Counted from the first letter of the stretch, positions 1 through 13,385 are shown. The stretch: 64,000 nt of DNA from Cephalopachus bancanus (GCA_027257055.1 JAPVLO010000179.1:682001-746000); one strand, 5' to 3'. The notes: generated from the sequence alone by a model not told the origin. Made by a program: numbers and translations.

Positions 1-84
1 TTGAAGTAAGATGATATACAGGTGGATTAGGAGTCCCCTCTCCCAGTTGTGGGTAGAATGACGGGCATGGACCTGGGTACCCAC

Positions 85-276
85 CTGCCTGTGGAGCTGT
101 CCCCTGTCTGCAGTCTGCAGCCGTGAGCCGTGATCTCCAATCTGCAGTGGGGGGTGTGGGGAATGCTCCCCCAAAAGAAAGCCTCGATCGCCGTCATCTC
201 GGGCTGGGCCATCTGTCTGCTGACACGCCTGGACTCCGAGCTCACCAAGCCCAGGGAGGGGTTCTGGATGCTCACC
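85..276 (-). CDS. MTCL1: MTCL1 internal exon (64 codons, phase 0/0)
   Basis: Read on the minus strand this exon runs from GGTGAGCATCCA to CACAGGCAG. It is preceded by a pyrimidine-rich acceptor (cctgctgtttcag) and followed by a gtgggt donor. The 64-codon reading starts GEHPEPLPGLGELGVQ and ends RLQTADRGQLHRQ. From memory, human MTCL1 continues GEHPE...LGELGVQ...GEHSPH...QIGDHS at this place, so the order and content match. The segment is Gly/His/Asp-rich and is not coiled coil; it links the central coiled coils to the C-terminal part. It is the last exon in the window, so the microtubule-stabilising C-terminus lies beyond base 1. The longest open frame here on this strand (27-314) is a different frame and is not the coding one. 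Confidence 0.93.
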
Positions 277-1575
277 CTGAAACAGCAGGAGAGGAGGATC
301 ACAGCTTCCCCCAAAACCTTTTGCTATACAGCCTAGCTTTTACTGTTTTAGGATAATTATGGATTATCAAGTCCTACACTTCTCAGTCCTATTCTCTAAA
401 TGCTCATTTTGACCATTGCACTCACTGGCACTTGCTCCATTTAAATAGCACAGGGTGGGTGCTTAATTTATTACAAACAATTAATGAGGAGTTTTACTAC
501 TTATAAATTAGTATTGCTTCTTTCTAGTTATGGTTTTATAAATTAGGGAGAAGGAACTCCAGAGTACTGATCAACAGGAAACTTTACAACTATTTTTTTA
601 TTTTGCTTAACAATAGTTTTTTTCCCTATGTCATGAATACTTGCAAGCTGGTTGAATTAAATTTTGAAGACTTTCTTCACCCTGAGGAAAGAGAATCACT
701 GTATCTTCCCATTCCTGGAATAAAAGCTTAAAGCTGTATACACTGTTCCCTAGAGGGAAAAGCAAACAAAAGCTCTTTGAGGACTAAAAAGAAACCAACT
801 TATTCACCGTGTCTTGAAGCAGCTGACCAAGTAGTCAGGGGTGTGGATGTAAAGATCACACAGAACACCAGTAGCTCCAGCCCTCCAAGTCAGGAAGCAA
901 GGCCAGAAAGGAGCCTGCAGAGTGAGAGGTCACTCTGACTTGAGTAGAAGGCAAATAATTGGGTTCTGTTTCTGTTATACATTCGGTATTGAGACATAAG
1001 AGGAAGCACATATGAAAACTTCAGAGACTGCAAGGTGACCCATCTGAAGCCCATCTAAAATGGTGTGGACAGAAGGAGCTCTGACATCTAGAAACAAAAA
1101 CTGAATGGAAAGCAGAGCGAAAAGTTTTAGAACCAACTTTTACAAACAAGCAAGCTTGGAGATGGCAAAGGACGTCAGGGTGATAACTTTAATGAATTAA
1201 TAAATCAGCAGCTTGTACCCCACATCTTTAAAATACAAATAAAAAGCATGTTGCTCACTCCAATAAAAGTCCACTGCCTTGATTAAAAACAAACAAACAA
1301 AAAAAACACTAGCAAAGAAGATGGCAGCAGAAACTTTGCTGCAGAATGGAGTTATAGACCAGGATACTCTTAAACCTGGGTCAAAGTACTGCACATAATT
1401 CTTGTTTTCGCATATAACTGGACAAACCACTGCATTTCCAGCACTTGGACTGAAATTAACAGAATAACTAAAAACAATAGGACATGAATGTGTGTAGGGT
1501 GGGTTGGGGACAACAGTGTCTGGGGGTCAAGAACAAAACAGATATAAAGGAAATGAACTCTACAGGTAGAGTTAC
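277..1575 (-). other. MTCL1: MTCL1 intron, no recognised repeat
   Basis: This intron of 1.3 kb lies between the 77-codon and 64-codon exons. It has a GTAACT donor and a tgtttcag acceptor. I see no interspersed repeat and no convincing extra exon, only an A/C-rich simple stretch near 1288-1310. Confidence 0.85.
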
Positions 1576-1806
1576 CTCGGCAAAATCCTCTCCTTCCTCC
1601 TCCATCTGTTTCCCTTGCCGCCAGTGTTTCAGCAGCCACCTGAGTTTAACGTAGAAGAGGAAAATGTTCTGCTTCAAGGACCGGAGCTCCTGCTGCATCA
1701 GATTCTTCTCATCACTCCAGGTTCGCTCGTGGAGGGTGTTTTGCAAAGCAAGGCTGTGCATTTCCAGTTCTTTCCACCTCAAGGCATAGAGGTGCTCCTC
1801 TTCCAT
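1576..1806 (-). CDS. MTCL1: MTCL1 internal exon (77 codons, [11 protein letters not shown]...GEDFAE)
   Basis: The exon starts exactly at an ATG after the acceptor tccattcaag and ends at GAG before gtaact. Its 77 codons read [16 protein letters not shown], then [20 protein letters not shown], then an aromatic and basic stretch [18 protein letters not shown], ending [10 protein letters not shown]. This is the most diagnostic match to MTCL1 in the window: as I recall it, the human protein is almost identical here. The first half is heptad-like, and the [11 protein letters not shown] patch is unusually hydrophobic for a soluble coiled coil, which suggests a packing or partner-binding surface. Because the exon opens with Met, a transcript starting in the upstream intron could begin translation here; nothing in the sequence shows that it does. 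Confidence 0.95.
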
Positions 1807-4800
1807 CTTGAATGGAACAAAAATGAAAATATGACAAGTAGCTATTGCAATTTGCCACTCAAGCCAAACCAAGAAGTCTCTGAAAACTGCCATTCAATCT
1901 GTATCATGTTGCATGTAGGACACGAGACACAGAAGGCCCCATAAGTTTAGCTTGATTAAATGACTTGAGATATTTAGTATTTATAAAACCTCATGAGTTT
2001 TGTGATTCAGATGCAAGTGCTATTTCAGAGTAAAGTATTATAATCATTTTTCACTGTCAAGTCTCTTATGGTGTTTTTAGATGTCTCTGAACTCCTTCAG
2101 GAAAACTGTTTCTTGGATGTATGGCTTACAGCCAACTTGAATTCCATTTAAATAGATTTCATTTCCCCTTTGTACATGGGCTGGACACTCAGAGGCACAT
2201 GACAACTGTAAAGAAGAAAAGAAGTAGAAATTCTTTCCCTTTACTTCCTGAGCCTTCGGGCTCCTCACAGCCCCTGAGAGCAAGAGAAACACCAGCTGGT
2301 GAAGAGCAGAGCAGGTCCAGTAGAAGGGAGTCCTTCCAACTATGCAGGACACAACAGCCTACAATGGTAAGCAAACAGGAAAGTAGGTTTGATAACCTAC
2401 TTTCACACCTGAAAGACTTAGCATTCCTGTTAGATATGCATATCTCTAAGGGAAATAAAAGCATTGCTGAAAAAGAAATACCTTGCACCTGTTTTTTAAC
2501 ACCTCCATAATAGGCAGTCTTCCAAGCAACAAATAATTATCATGTGTCAGTACTAACTAAGCAAAAGGGTAAATAAAATCTTATTTTGCAGATAAAGGCA
2601 TAAGTATAGTAGCTAAAGTGATATATGGGATGAAAGCTTTGTGTTCCATAAACCAGTAAAAAGGTTCCAGTGCCAATCTATGGTTATCAGCTGTCCTCTC
2701 ATAATTTTTAACACTTCTTTTTATGCCAAAAACCAATGCTGTGATTTTTCTTTCGCTAAAGTACTACTAGATTATCAGAAACCATTGGAATAGGGCCGTG
2801 GCTACGTGAGGTGGACACCAATACAGACAGTGTGCTAAAGGTCAAAGAAGAATCAGAGGCAGCTCTGGAAAGGTCCACGGTTCTGGACAACAACTTGCAT
2901 GGCCACTGCAGTAATACCTATTTTTATTGTACTCTGGACTGAAATAATAGAAAACAGGAGTGATTTTTTTTTTTTTTTTTTTTGAGTTGGAGTCTCACTC
3001 TGTTGCCCAGACTGGAGTGCAGTGGCCGCTCCTGGCCACTGCAGCCTCGACCTGCTGGGCTCCAGCGATCCTTCCGCCTCAGCCTTCCAAGTAGCCGGAA
3101 TTACAGGCGCATGCTACCACGCCCAGCTAATTTTTTTGATTTATTATAGAGATGAGGCCAAGGTGGGTCTCGAACCCGTGGGTTCAGGCAATCCACTCAC
3201 CTCAGCCTCCCAAAGGTGCGGGATTATAGGCTGAGCCACTGAGCCCGGCAACAGGAGTGATTTTATTCACTATTTCAGCAATCCTCAGCATTCCACCACT
3301 GGTTCTCTCCTGTGGACACAAGGGTGACTCCAGTGGGGAGAGCACCAGGCATCCAACATCTGTGATTTCTTACTGATTAGTTGAGATGGTCTTTTATAGG
3401 GGGAAAGGTATACTTAATATTTCACACTAAAGATGTAAAAGTCATGAGGTCTTTTGTGCCATCTGGTCTGAGTTAGGTACAGGACAATAAAGGAGGCAGT
3501 TAATCTACAACAAAGATCAGTGATTTAAATGGGGAAGTCTGGTGTCTGATCTCTTAGTCATTTATAGAACAAGAACAATGAGGGAAAGCTAATTTATAAT
3601 CTAAAAAACAAAACTGCAAACATGTCCCATGATTCTGTCTCCAGGACTTAACTTCCCCCTTGATATAATAAATTTCAGAGGGTCCTAAAATTTTGTTTTC
3701 TTTTACATGTCTTAGCCAACAGACATGCCTGGAAAAGCTTCAGCCTCCTCAGGGGCAGCGTTAAGACAAGGCAAGCTCCCTCCCCAGAGGCACTGAGACG
3801 TGGGGAGGGGTGTTCTCAGTTTTCATTGGCAGGACCCTGTCCAGGCCGACCTGGAATGCCTCCTTCCTAGCTCTGACTTCTCCATTGCCCTTTCTACCTT
3901 TTTTTGCTCCATGGCTCCAGTTGCTTCCCAAGTCTCAGAGCTTGGTCCTCTGCCCTCTCAGTACATTATGGGTCACTTTCCCTTCCCTTCTGAACAAGTC
4001 TGGAAGGACATCACCTACTTCTATTCTGAAGCTTCTTCAACATACTCGCTTATCATGAATCCAAATGCCAGAAATACCTGGGACCCTGCCATTTTACTAT
4101 TGGCATCTCCAGTGATAAGCTCACTTTTTAAAAAATTTTGGTGCAATGTAAACAAAATTTTTTAAATTACTTAGGAATTTATCTTTTCAGTAATATAAAA
4201 TTATTTTCCTTTGGTAATGATACATGCAACTTGACCTATAATGAAACATTTTTTTTAAAAAGGTGGGCATTTAGTGGTAGAGACCAGCAGAAATGTAGAC
4301 CTTGGCATTTAGCTCTGCCTTCCCTAAGCTGCAAGTTGCAGAAGGCGCTCGCTCCCTTAATCAGTTTGTGACCCATATATATCACATGGCCACAGTCAAT
4401 ATGAGGACTTATTGTAGCACCAGTTCATTACCACAATAAGTTCTTGGATACAGCTGGTACCTTATTTTGCATGGGATATGCAAAATAAACACATCTGCTT
4501 TGTTTCATTTGGTTTTAAATAGCTGTCTTTTAAGAACAAGGGGGAAAGAGCAGTTACAGCAATTCTGAACCTAGATGTCTGTTTACAACTTAATTAGATT
4601 TGGGGTGGCAGGGATTGGACCATCCTCAGGGAGACTAGGGCGATGAGTCCCTGCATCTGCAAGTTCCTTCTGGGAATTCTGGGAAAGGATTTGGCGAATA
4701 AAGGATAATTAGTCAGTAACAGTTGTTCTAGAATAACAGAAGTTAATCAGGCCACAGCTCAAGTAGTGGCAGTTTTTTGAAGACAGTGATTTAGGGTAAG

Positions 4801-5176
4801 TTGTTGATGTTTCTATCAGAAAATTCACCTAACATCGACAAAGATGATAGAGACACTTTCTTGTCCAGTGCATTTAGGCCCTTTATGTTAGCTTGCTGGT
4901 TGGTGTTGCTCCAGCAAAGTTTAGATTAGATAGGGAAGACCTTCCTGAGGCCACAGTGTAAATGATGAAAAACATTTTACAGAGCAGAAAGGTAGAGTTA
5001 TCTTTATGGGGCATTTGAGAAGGGGCAGCTTGACTGGGTGACCCTCCCATAATGCCCGTGAATCTGGGAGCCTGTATGCAACAGACAGCATTCTTTGAAA
5101 ATACATCTTGGCATATCTCCTTAGGAGCTGTGCAGCCCAAGAAGTGGTCATGCTGAAATCCACGTTAAATATTTAC
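1807..5176 (-). other. MTCL1: MTCL1 intron with one derived Alu
   Basis: This intron of 3.4 kb has a gtaaat donor and a cattcaag acceptor. Apart from the Alu at 2968-3249 I recognise no element. An AT-rich imperfect inverted repeat (ttaaaaaattttgg / aacaaaattttttaa) sits near 4129-4166. The stretches 1807-2950 and 3265-5176 otherwise hold nothing I can identify. Confidence 0.8.
2968..3249 (-). mobile_element. Alu, derived AluJ-like lineage
   Basis: The element has a poly(T) end at about 2968 and its 5' head (gagcccggc) at 3249. It is flanked by a perfect 15-bp target-site duplication, AACAGGAGTGATTTT, at 2953 and 3250. It carries the derived right arm (CAGCAGGTCGAGGCTGCAG) and a short deletion in the left arm near the GAGACC/CTCATC junction. 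Confidence 0.95.
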
Positions 5177-5269
5177 CTTACGGATCTTGTTTGTAAATGT
5201 CTCTGTCTCCTCTTGATGCAGTCTGGCCGCCTGCACGAGCTGACCCTGTAGTTCCTCTATCGATACACT
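5177..5269 (-). CDS. MTCL1: MTCL1 internal exon (31 codons; 32 with alternative acceptor)
   Basis: The frame reads SVSIEELQGQLVQAARLHQE then ETETFTNKIRK, and closes at AAG before a gtaaat donor. It is a heptad-patterned coiled-coil segment (hydrophobic I/L/L/A/L spacing) that would extend the helix between FSLE of the upstream exon and MEEEHL of the next one. Two acceptors three bases apart are available (ttacctGAG and CAG). Use of CAG starts the exon at 5269 with Ser; use of GAG starts it at 5272 and adds one Gln. CAG is the better acceptor by general splice-site rules, so I chose it. The polypyrimidine tract (ccccctgttttacct) is good. I am sure this is coding, less sure that it is in every isoform. 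Confidence 0.9.
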
Positions 5270-6708
5270 CTGCTCAGGTAAAACAGGGGGGCCCCTGAGC
5301 TGATCAGTGGGATAAAGGAAGGGCTTTAGTGGAAACGAGAACTCTGCCTGAGAGGATGACACAGGACAGACATCTGCACAAGCCGGGGACACACACGGAG
5401 TGACACAGCACGTGTGGGCCCTGCACCAGTGGAGTGACTGTGGCAACTTCCTTGGGATTTCTCACAGGGATGACTTGCCACCCAAGCCTGTGTGCTCTGG
5501 GCTCCACAGCTCCCTGTGGTACCTGGGGAGAGTCAGCTCCACCTGCCCTGCATTTCTTACCCAGGAGGTAAGGTAGGCAAGCAGGTGCTTAGGCCCTGAA
5601 TTTAACCACCATTATGACCACAATCAGGCAGAGAAGGAAGCCAGGGTACACCAAAGGTGTCCGTGCTCCCACAAGGGCTTCTAGGCCGTTTTGAAACATG
5701 CAGGGTGCAGTCAGAGCTTGGTGACTGCAACTGAGTCAAGCATGACAACCTATCAGGTTAGACTCTTAGATTTACTCTCTGGGTCGTATGGGGCCTTCCT
5801 AAGTTACATCGTTAATGAACTTATATGCTTTTGTGGAAGTTTTTCTCGCCCAACCAAGGGTGATTTCTTTAATTCCAGCAGTCTGACTGGATACTCAGCA
5901 CAAAAGGATAGGGCTCCTTCATTTAGCAGATACACATGGCTTTAGGCCTCTAATTGCACACATTACCTAAGGGAAATCACAAGAGATCTACTTACTGCAT
6001 TTAGGTTAAAAACAGGTAGTGGAATCTGTATTATGACTTTTATTAGTACAGTCTACTTGTATGTTCAAATGTCAATGATAGAGCAGGTCATTACTTTTGA
6101 AATAAAATGTGTTTTTTAGAGATGGAAACACTGTTATACTAAAACTCTCAGGCATTAAGATTGAAGCATGACATTTTATCCACTGGTTTATGCTACTTGA
6201 AGATTTTCTTTAAAACTGGGAATTAGAGTGGATTGTTGCAATAAAAATGTGTCTTTTCACTGGTTTGTTCTGATTCTCTTTAACTAATCTATTGCTTCTC
6301 ACTGAGGATACCATTTGCTCTTTATAATTTGATGGTACCTGGACTGTCATGAATGGAGATCATTCGCCAAGAAAAGGAAATGCAGAAAATAAAAAAAAAA
6401 AAGTATAGCACTTTCCTTAGCACAAGAGATGAAGAGGAAGAGGGAGAGAGATTGAGAAATTCAAGAATGGAAACAAAATCAGAGATACTGGGGATTTGCC
6501 AACTTTTGGATACAGTTTTGAAAGCTAGAGATTTAAATTCATCCTACTTTCACGAAGCTAAAAATTTGTGAGAGAATTAAATGCTGCTTTGATTTGCTAG
6601 TTGTTAGAAATTATGATCTTTTAAACGTACTAAGCAGTATTTGGGTACTTTTTGAAGTATTTCTCTGAATTGTGAATTTACCCCAGTGACGAATTTTTCA
6701 TTTCCGTT

Positions 6709-7004
6709 GTTTTTTTTTTTTTTTTTTTTTGAGTTGGAGTCTCACTCTGTTGCCCAGACTGGAGTGCAGTGGCCGCTCCCGGCCACCACAGCCTCGACCT
6801 GCTGGGCTCCAGCGATCCTTCCACCTCAGCCTTCCAAGTAGCCGGAATTACAGGCATGCGCTACCATGCCCGGCTGATTTTTTTGATTTATTGTGGAGAT
6901 GAGGTCTTGCTGCCCAGGCGGGTCTCAAATCCGCGGGCTCAGGCAATCCACTCACCTCAGCCTCCCAAAGGCGCGGGATTACAGGCTGAGCCACCGAGCC
7001 CGGC
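6709..7004 (-). mobile_element. Alu, derived lineage, young-looking
   Basis: It is full length with a poly(T) end near 6710 and is flanked by a 13-bp target-site duplication AATTTTTCATTTC (6692 and 7005). It carries the whole diagnostic set, including CCGCGCCTTTGGG in the left arm (read here as cccaaaggcgcggg) and the GGCAGC deletion after CCTG. It is very similar to the copies at 26482, 46420 and 59017. Confidence 0.96.
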
Positions 7005-7741
7005 TAATTTTTCATTTCTAAAAGGTCTATTTATTATTTTTAAGACATTTGGTCTTTTATGATGACGACTTACTCTTTTTTCCTGTTTGCTTGCCTTTAA
7101 TAATTTTGAACACACTTGTTTTACAATGTCCATCTGATAATTATATTATCTGAAGGTCTTAAGAGCTGAATCCTGCTATTAGCTGTGTCTGCTGGCTTGT
7201 GTGATTGAATTTTGCATTATGTGTTCATCTTCAAGGGGCAGTCATCTATGGATCTCCTATGTGGTCTGGGCTGAAGATATGTATCTCCAGATTGGATTCC
7301 TGCTAAAGCAGGCAATAGAACATAAATCTCTTTCCTTGGGGATTCCTGTACCAAAAAGGCAACACCAATCAAAGCATGTCCTGGGTGAGGGCTGGTGTGG
7401 CCCTTCTCCTCCTAACTCAGAGCCCATGCTGGAGGGACAAGTGCTGTTGTTGCCTCCTCCCTTGCCACCCTGGGACCAATAGGCAGATATTTCTCCTGTT
7501 TGGTTGTCTCTTTCCCTGCCAGTGTTGGGCCCAGGCCCTGGCCCTGCCTCCTGTGCCCATGGAGCTATTGAAACCAAGGCTCCTGGTTACCAGTTCTGAC
7601 AATGATCCACCCACCTAAAGGCCACAGATAGTGCTCTGGTTCTCAATTCTGAAACGAATTCCACTCCTTAAAGATTTCCCTAACTTTCCTGAGAATTCAG
7701 CTATATATTTTAGAGGATATTTTATATTGTATGCACTATTT

Positions 7742-7830
7742 TAGTCAATAAGTATATTGAGCACCTTCAGTGCTAGGTATTGTCTAAAGCACTGGGGACA
7801 CAGCAGTAAACACAGAGGCCACACCTGCCC
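7742..7830 (-). repeat. L2 3'-end fragment
   Basis: The segment reads tattgagcacc...gctaggtattgtctaaagcactggggacacagcagtaaac, the complement of the well-known L2 3' tail (GGTGCTCAATAAATA type). Confidence 0.65.
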
Positions 7831-10800
7831 TCAGGCCTTCCTCCTGCATCTCAGGTATTTTGTACAGCACCGTTCCCAGGACACCTAGGCTCCTCTGCTG
7901 CCACCTTTACTTTCTAGTTATACATTTCTCTATATATTTAAAATGAAGAAATTCTCTCTAGGTTAACACATTAGATATTAACCAAAAACTCTGTATCATT
8001 AGATGGTAAAACAGATGTCCTAATCAAGTGTATCATTTAAGAAAAGCAAAGATGGATTGATTTTATTTCTATAGATTAAACTAGTTTGGTTTTAACCTTA
8101 AACAATACATATGTAAACCACTTTTATTCTAAACAAAAATATGAGCTTTGTGATTTGGCATCATCAGATTAAAAACATGCTCCTCTCTTGGGACCACACC
8201 TGTGAAGGATCACAGAAGAGGAGGGCCTCTGAACTTGTCCATCTGGGGCATCCGATTCACCTGTAGTGGCTGCAGCACTGTCTGCATAGACAGTTGCATT
8301 GGTCAACAGCAAAAAGTTTTAGACCCTCCTGACCTACTAGAAGTTTCATTTTTCTTTATTGTCCCTTTTTACTCATGGGATATTAAAACTCTTAGCTGGG
8401 ATGCCAACGTCACTCCAGTGTTACAAAGAACAAAATACAAACATGCTATGGCAAAGTTTCAGTCTGAAATTGTTCCACTGCCACACAACTACATACAGTC
8501 ACATACACTTGGAGAAAGTTTTCACATGACACATAAACTAGAAAAATAAATACTTCTCTTCATCACCCAATTCCCAAAGGTTTGATTCTCAAAACCATCC
8601 CTTGTTCATTTACCAAAGATTCTGACTATACATCAAACACATTCATCTTGATCTCCCTATTAAGGTCTTTTATCTAAACAAATACCACCTTCACTTGTTT
8701 TTTAAGGCTGAGACATCAGTCTTGACATCACAACCACCCTCCTTGCATCAGTGTTCTGAGAGCCCCTGCCCATATCCTCCCCGACAAAAGTTGTGTCCCG
8801 CACTAATTTGCACTGCTGATTTCAACACCTAGACAAAGCAGCATATACTTTCTACACCTAGGAAGATAATTTCACTATCTTAATCAACAAACAAAAAAGA
8901 GTGCTTTTCATTACAGTCACTATCATGCCTAGTGATGCTACTCGCTTATCAGAACCCTATTCTACCTCCGTTACCCTGACTTTGTTTTCCGGTGAGTTCC
9001 ATTTGGTCCTAGCCGGTTTTGCTGCCACTCCATTCAGAAGCGGCCTGTGAGGCCAACACATGTGTACAAATACTTGACATTAAACCCCATATAATTTTAT
9101 TGTGGCTGGTATTTCAAGCCGAAGCATAAGGGATCACAAATGCTCTGTGTGTTTCGTTGATTAAAGGGTAACAGGAGGGAGCTACGGAGAAGAGCTCTTT
9201 GAGATTTCTGACCCAGAAACTCAATCCTCCGGGCATAGGCTTGGTCCCATTTAGATCTGAAATCTGACCAGTGTTCCTGCTTAGCTACTTCTCATTCAGA
9301 ACTATTTTTAAGGCACCTCACACATTCCAAGCCATGTTCTATACATTGCTCTCTCAACAAATGCCAATCTCTCAGCAGATTTGATGAGAATGCTTCAAGT
9401 CAGGGAAGAGTCCAGTGCACAGTGTGAGAATCTTGCTAATATCTACTGAGATGAACAAGCAACAGGAATATCTGTCCTTCTGAAGTCTTTTTGTTTTTGT
9501 GTAACAGTTAATTTTTGTGTGGTTGCACTAATGAGTTAGTGGGTGTTGGTGGGTTTCGACTTGAGTTTGTTCTGGCTGTTTCTAAGAATGCTGCTAGGCT
9601 TGGAGACACCCCCTTTTTCAGGTTTAGCGAATGGTGGCATCCAAGAAGCAGGCCTCCACCACCACCCAGATATGTAATCTGCTGGAAATGTGTAATAGGT
9701 AGGAATGTGTTTTCTTGTTGTTTATGCTGCGGCTGCTGGGAGCCATCATTTAAACCTGGCTGTAATATCCCAGTCTTCAAAACAATAGCCTATCTCCTTT
9801 CTTCTTCCTCCAATATAAAAATTCCTAAGCCAAAAAATGTAAAAGGCATTTCATGAATGAAACTTGAGAAATTGACTCTTTTTAAAAACTGCTTAAATTC
9901 AGAAAGTTGTTTCTTCCTTCATGCCGCATGTACTGGTTGTCCTGTCAGCCCCCCTTCCCACACCCTGAGGAGCTAAGGACAAAGAGCTGAGGGGGATTCG
10001 CAGACATGGTAATAGTTGGCTTAAGAACAAAATTAGTGGTTATTTAATTTAATTGTCATTGCTCTTTTTTTTTTTAAGAAACGACTTATTGAGAGGGCAG
10101 AAAAGCTCCCAGAGCAGGAGGGGACCTAAGGGGGTTGCCCATTGCTTCCCTTTAAAGAACAGGGTAAAGAGGGAGCAAAGGAAGCTGTCGGCAAGACACC
10201 CAGCTTCATCTTTAGCCTCATCTGGATGAAGGTGTCCATGTTGTTTCTTCCCTTGTTACTCTGCCAGGTCTGTGTGAGTCTTCAACACTGCAGTTTCTCT
10301 GGCGGGGCCGGCTGACTTAACAGGAGCTTTGTGTACTGCTTCTATTATAGCCTCATAGGAAAGCAATTGTTCACAGTGAATTCAGGGATGTTCTCATTAA
10401 AAGGCTTTTAAGCATTCTGCTCCCTAGAATTGTCCATTGTACAGTTCTTTAACACAATGTCATATTCAAAGATCAAACTAACAAGGCTGTCAGAGTGACA
10501 TCCACACCACGGTCAGAGCAGCTTCTCCCGACGCAGGGATCTACATTTGACTCCTCTGATATCAGGAAACACTATGGAAGTTTCAAAGTGGTTCCAGAAT
10601 ATGTCTTATTTTTGAAAAAAATTTTAAATAGAATGTGTTTGCAGCATAACTGGGTTTTCTCTTCTGTGTGAAATGCCTTCGTGAACAAAAACATCAAAAT
10701 AAAGCATATTTAACTCCTTATTAACACTAATTCCCCTCCTAGGGTATGATGCTTCTAAGACCTGGCATTTCACTATGGAGTTCTTTACTTCTTGTTAAAG

Positions 10801-11579
10801 TATACAAAATTCAAGGAAGCTATACAGACATGTAAAAGAACCATCCTGTGGCAGCACGGCCATTCATACAGTCAGCTGCCAGTTAGTGACTGTGTTCAGA
10901 AACACACCCAGGGGTCAGTGCTGAGAGCTCCCTACGTGAGGCAGCTGCTGTGGGTTCATTTCTGCCAACAGGGTGAGGGCTTACAGGCAAGCCCCTTCAT
11001 TTCTTGGGGCTCATTTTTCTCATTCAAGGAGTGAATTCATCTAAAGATCTGTCATTTTCTTCTCAGCTATACTGTTTAGTGATCCTATATTGTTCAGTCA
11101 CCCTGTGGCACCAAGAACCTGCTAATCTCTCCTATGGAGGGTTATTGTCCCTCAACATTCAGTTTGATCCAACTAAGTATTTTTCCCCCTCCAAAATCAC
11201 TGCTGATTTCTGAAGCTAGGCAGTACATTAGTGTATGTGGTAACTTGTCATTGCTCCAGCAATAAAGACAAGGAAGAATCCAGGAGGAGGAAGCTCTTTG
11301 ACACTTCCAGAGTCTAATTGCACATGGTTTATATGCGGCTACCTTGAAGGATGGAGGACCCTGGAAAGGAAGTGCAGTTCTTGTACTCTGGCCATCAAAG
11401 GGAAGAGGGCTGCCCTGTACTGCTAGAGTTGTGGTTCTGAAAATAGTCAGTGGTTCATAAGAAAGGGAAACTGTGACACCCCTTCCTTCCTAGCAGCCTT
11501 CAATGGCAAAACACATCACCCTTTCTGTTATATATCATACTTTACATCAGTACAGCATCTGGCACTTTTTAAGGTACTT

Positions 11580-11770
11580 CCTCATTCAGCAGCTCCTTTG
11601 AGCTGAGAAGCAGCTCATGAGGCAGGCAGGGCAATATTGTTTCTCCCATTCTACAGATGAGAAAACAGAGACCCAGAGACTTGCCTAGTAAAGCTAGCTA
11701 GTAATGGACACAGCTGAGGGAGAGCCATGGGGTCCTGATGCCCAGGCCAGGGTCAATTCCAGTGCAGCAC
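11580..11770 (+). repeat. MIR element
   Basis: The MIR core is recognisable: cattctacagatgagaaaacagagacccagagacttgcc followed by a diverged ctagtaatgg...cagggtcaattcc. It is an old tRNA-derived SINE. Confidence 0.8.
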
Positions 11771-13385
11771 AACAGTCCTGTTAGAAATAGCTTGTGGTGT
11801 CATGGTAACTGAAGGCTGGGAAACGTGTCTTCCTCAGGTTTCCTGGAGGTAGACACCATCACTCAAGCCATTTAAAATGATTTTGAGTTTGCTACTGCCC
11901 GTCAACCAGCATTCTCAGAGGAAGGTCCTGTATGTAGCCCGGACTAATAAGATGCTTCCTGTGAAAGTTCCCTGGAGTCCTACAGCCCTAAGTTGCCCCA
12001 TCTGAGGGGAAAATGGGAGTTCCCCAAATATTTGCCTGTTTTGTTCTACTTTTAGTATAATACCTAGGGACATCTTGTGATTTTGGAATGAGAACACACT
12101 GAAACTGATATGCTATAATATATGTCTAACTCCATGTCCACTTCTCTCTGGGGCAGGGACCTGGATGACACCTTCTCAGGTGGCCCTGGCCTCCGCCCAG
12201 GTAACATAAGCTTGGTGAGATTACCCAGGATGCTTCTGAAAACTTGTTTTGTTTTTATTTAAGTTTTCTAGAGGCGGGTTTCATGTGGCTGTGTGCCCAG
12301 TCCCAAAGGTACAGATGTGACGTACTCTGTTACAAGACAAGGGGGTACCCCCAAACTGGAGATACTGAACTCATGTGGGTAAGGCGGCAGCCCTACTGTA
12401 CCTGTCTCTGACAATGGGACCAGCAGCCTGTCCAAGTCACAGCAGCTCTGGCACTGCCCCAACCTGTGCACCTCTGCTCAATTCATGTCCTAATCAAATG
12501 ATGAGCTTTTCAGCTGAGTGAGCTTCTGTCTGCTCTCAGTTATGGCAGTTCCCACCTCTCCCTCACCCCTGCCCTATGGCGCCACTCCATGCCTCAGAGC
12601 TAAAAGGTAACATTACTGAGAAATTAAGAACTCCATCAGTATCTTGGACAAGTCCTTCCCTAATGAATACGTGCTCTAGTCCTGCCAAAAATCTGCCTTG
12701 ACCAGCAGGATCAGTGCCAGGGCTTGCTTCTTGTGAATACTCATCTTTCTGCCCTGGGTGGGATGGCTTGCATCTAAAAGCATTCACTCTTACAGGACTG
12801 CTGACAAATGTCTCAACTGTGCAGGTCCTTGTGGCAGCAGGAATTTTGAGTACATGGTGTTACCATGGCAACAGAGACTGCTGAGGATGCCATGGGTCAG
12901 GAGTGGACCTCCCTGATTCTGCCAACCAGCCAGAATAGTGTCATCAGAGACTGTGGGACAGTCCCATGAGACACAGGCAATGAAGAACTGAAAAGGGAAA
13001 CCCTAAGGAGAGTTTCCTTCAGACTAGAAATGATTGTGCTTGATTTTCATCCCAACTTTCTCTGCTACTGGGCAAGAAACCACAGCACACTCACATTATC
13101 AGCCCTACGTCCAGGTGCCACCAGGGCTTGGGGAAACAGAAGAGGGGGGCCAGTGCCTTTGATGAGCTGACTTCTGTCTGACACGTGTGACGGTTCACCT
13201 GTATGCACCTGTACACATCCTTCTGTTTTAGTGCCATGCAATGGATTTTGATGCCAGCTCAGTTTCACCTACTTCCACCTCTTCCTGCCATATTCCCTTA
13301 AGACCTTGTCCCAGGTAGGAAACTTGACACAGCCAGTCACATAGCAAAAGGAGGGTGGGAGTGGGTTGCTTGCCAGCTCGCTGAC

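Larger units (their letters stand above)
5273..13385 (-). other. MTCL1: MTCL1 intron (8.1 kb), mostly unique sequence
   Basis: Donor is GTCAGC at 13385 and the acceptor is at 5270-5274. It contains one derived Alu (6709-7004), an L2 fragment (7742-7830) and a MIR (11580-11770). The rest, about 5.3-6.7, 7.9-11.5 and 11.8-13.4 kb, contains no repeat or exon that I can support. Apparent frames at 8202-8549 and 9508-9856 lack exon boundaries and family resemblance. Confidence 0.75.

Noticed and set aside
27..314. 95-codon minus-strand frame over the first MTCL1 exon in the window
   Set aside because: It is a shifted frame of the true exon; the true reading (GEHPEPLPG...) is fixed by phase and similarity.
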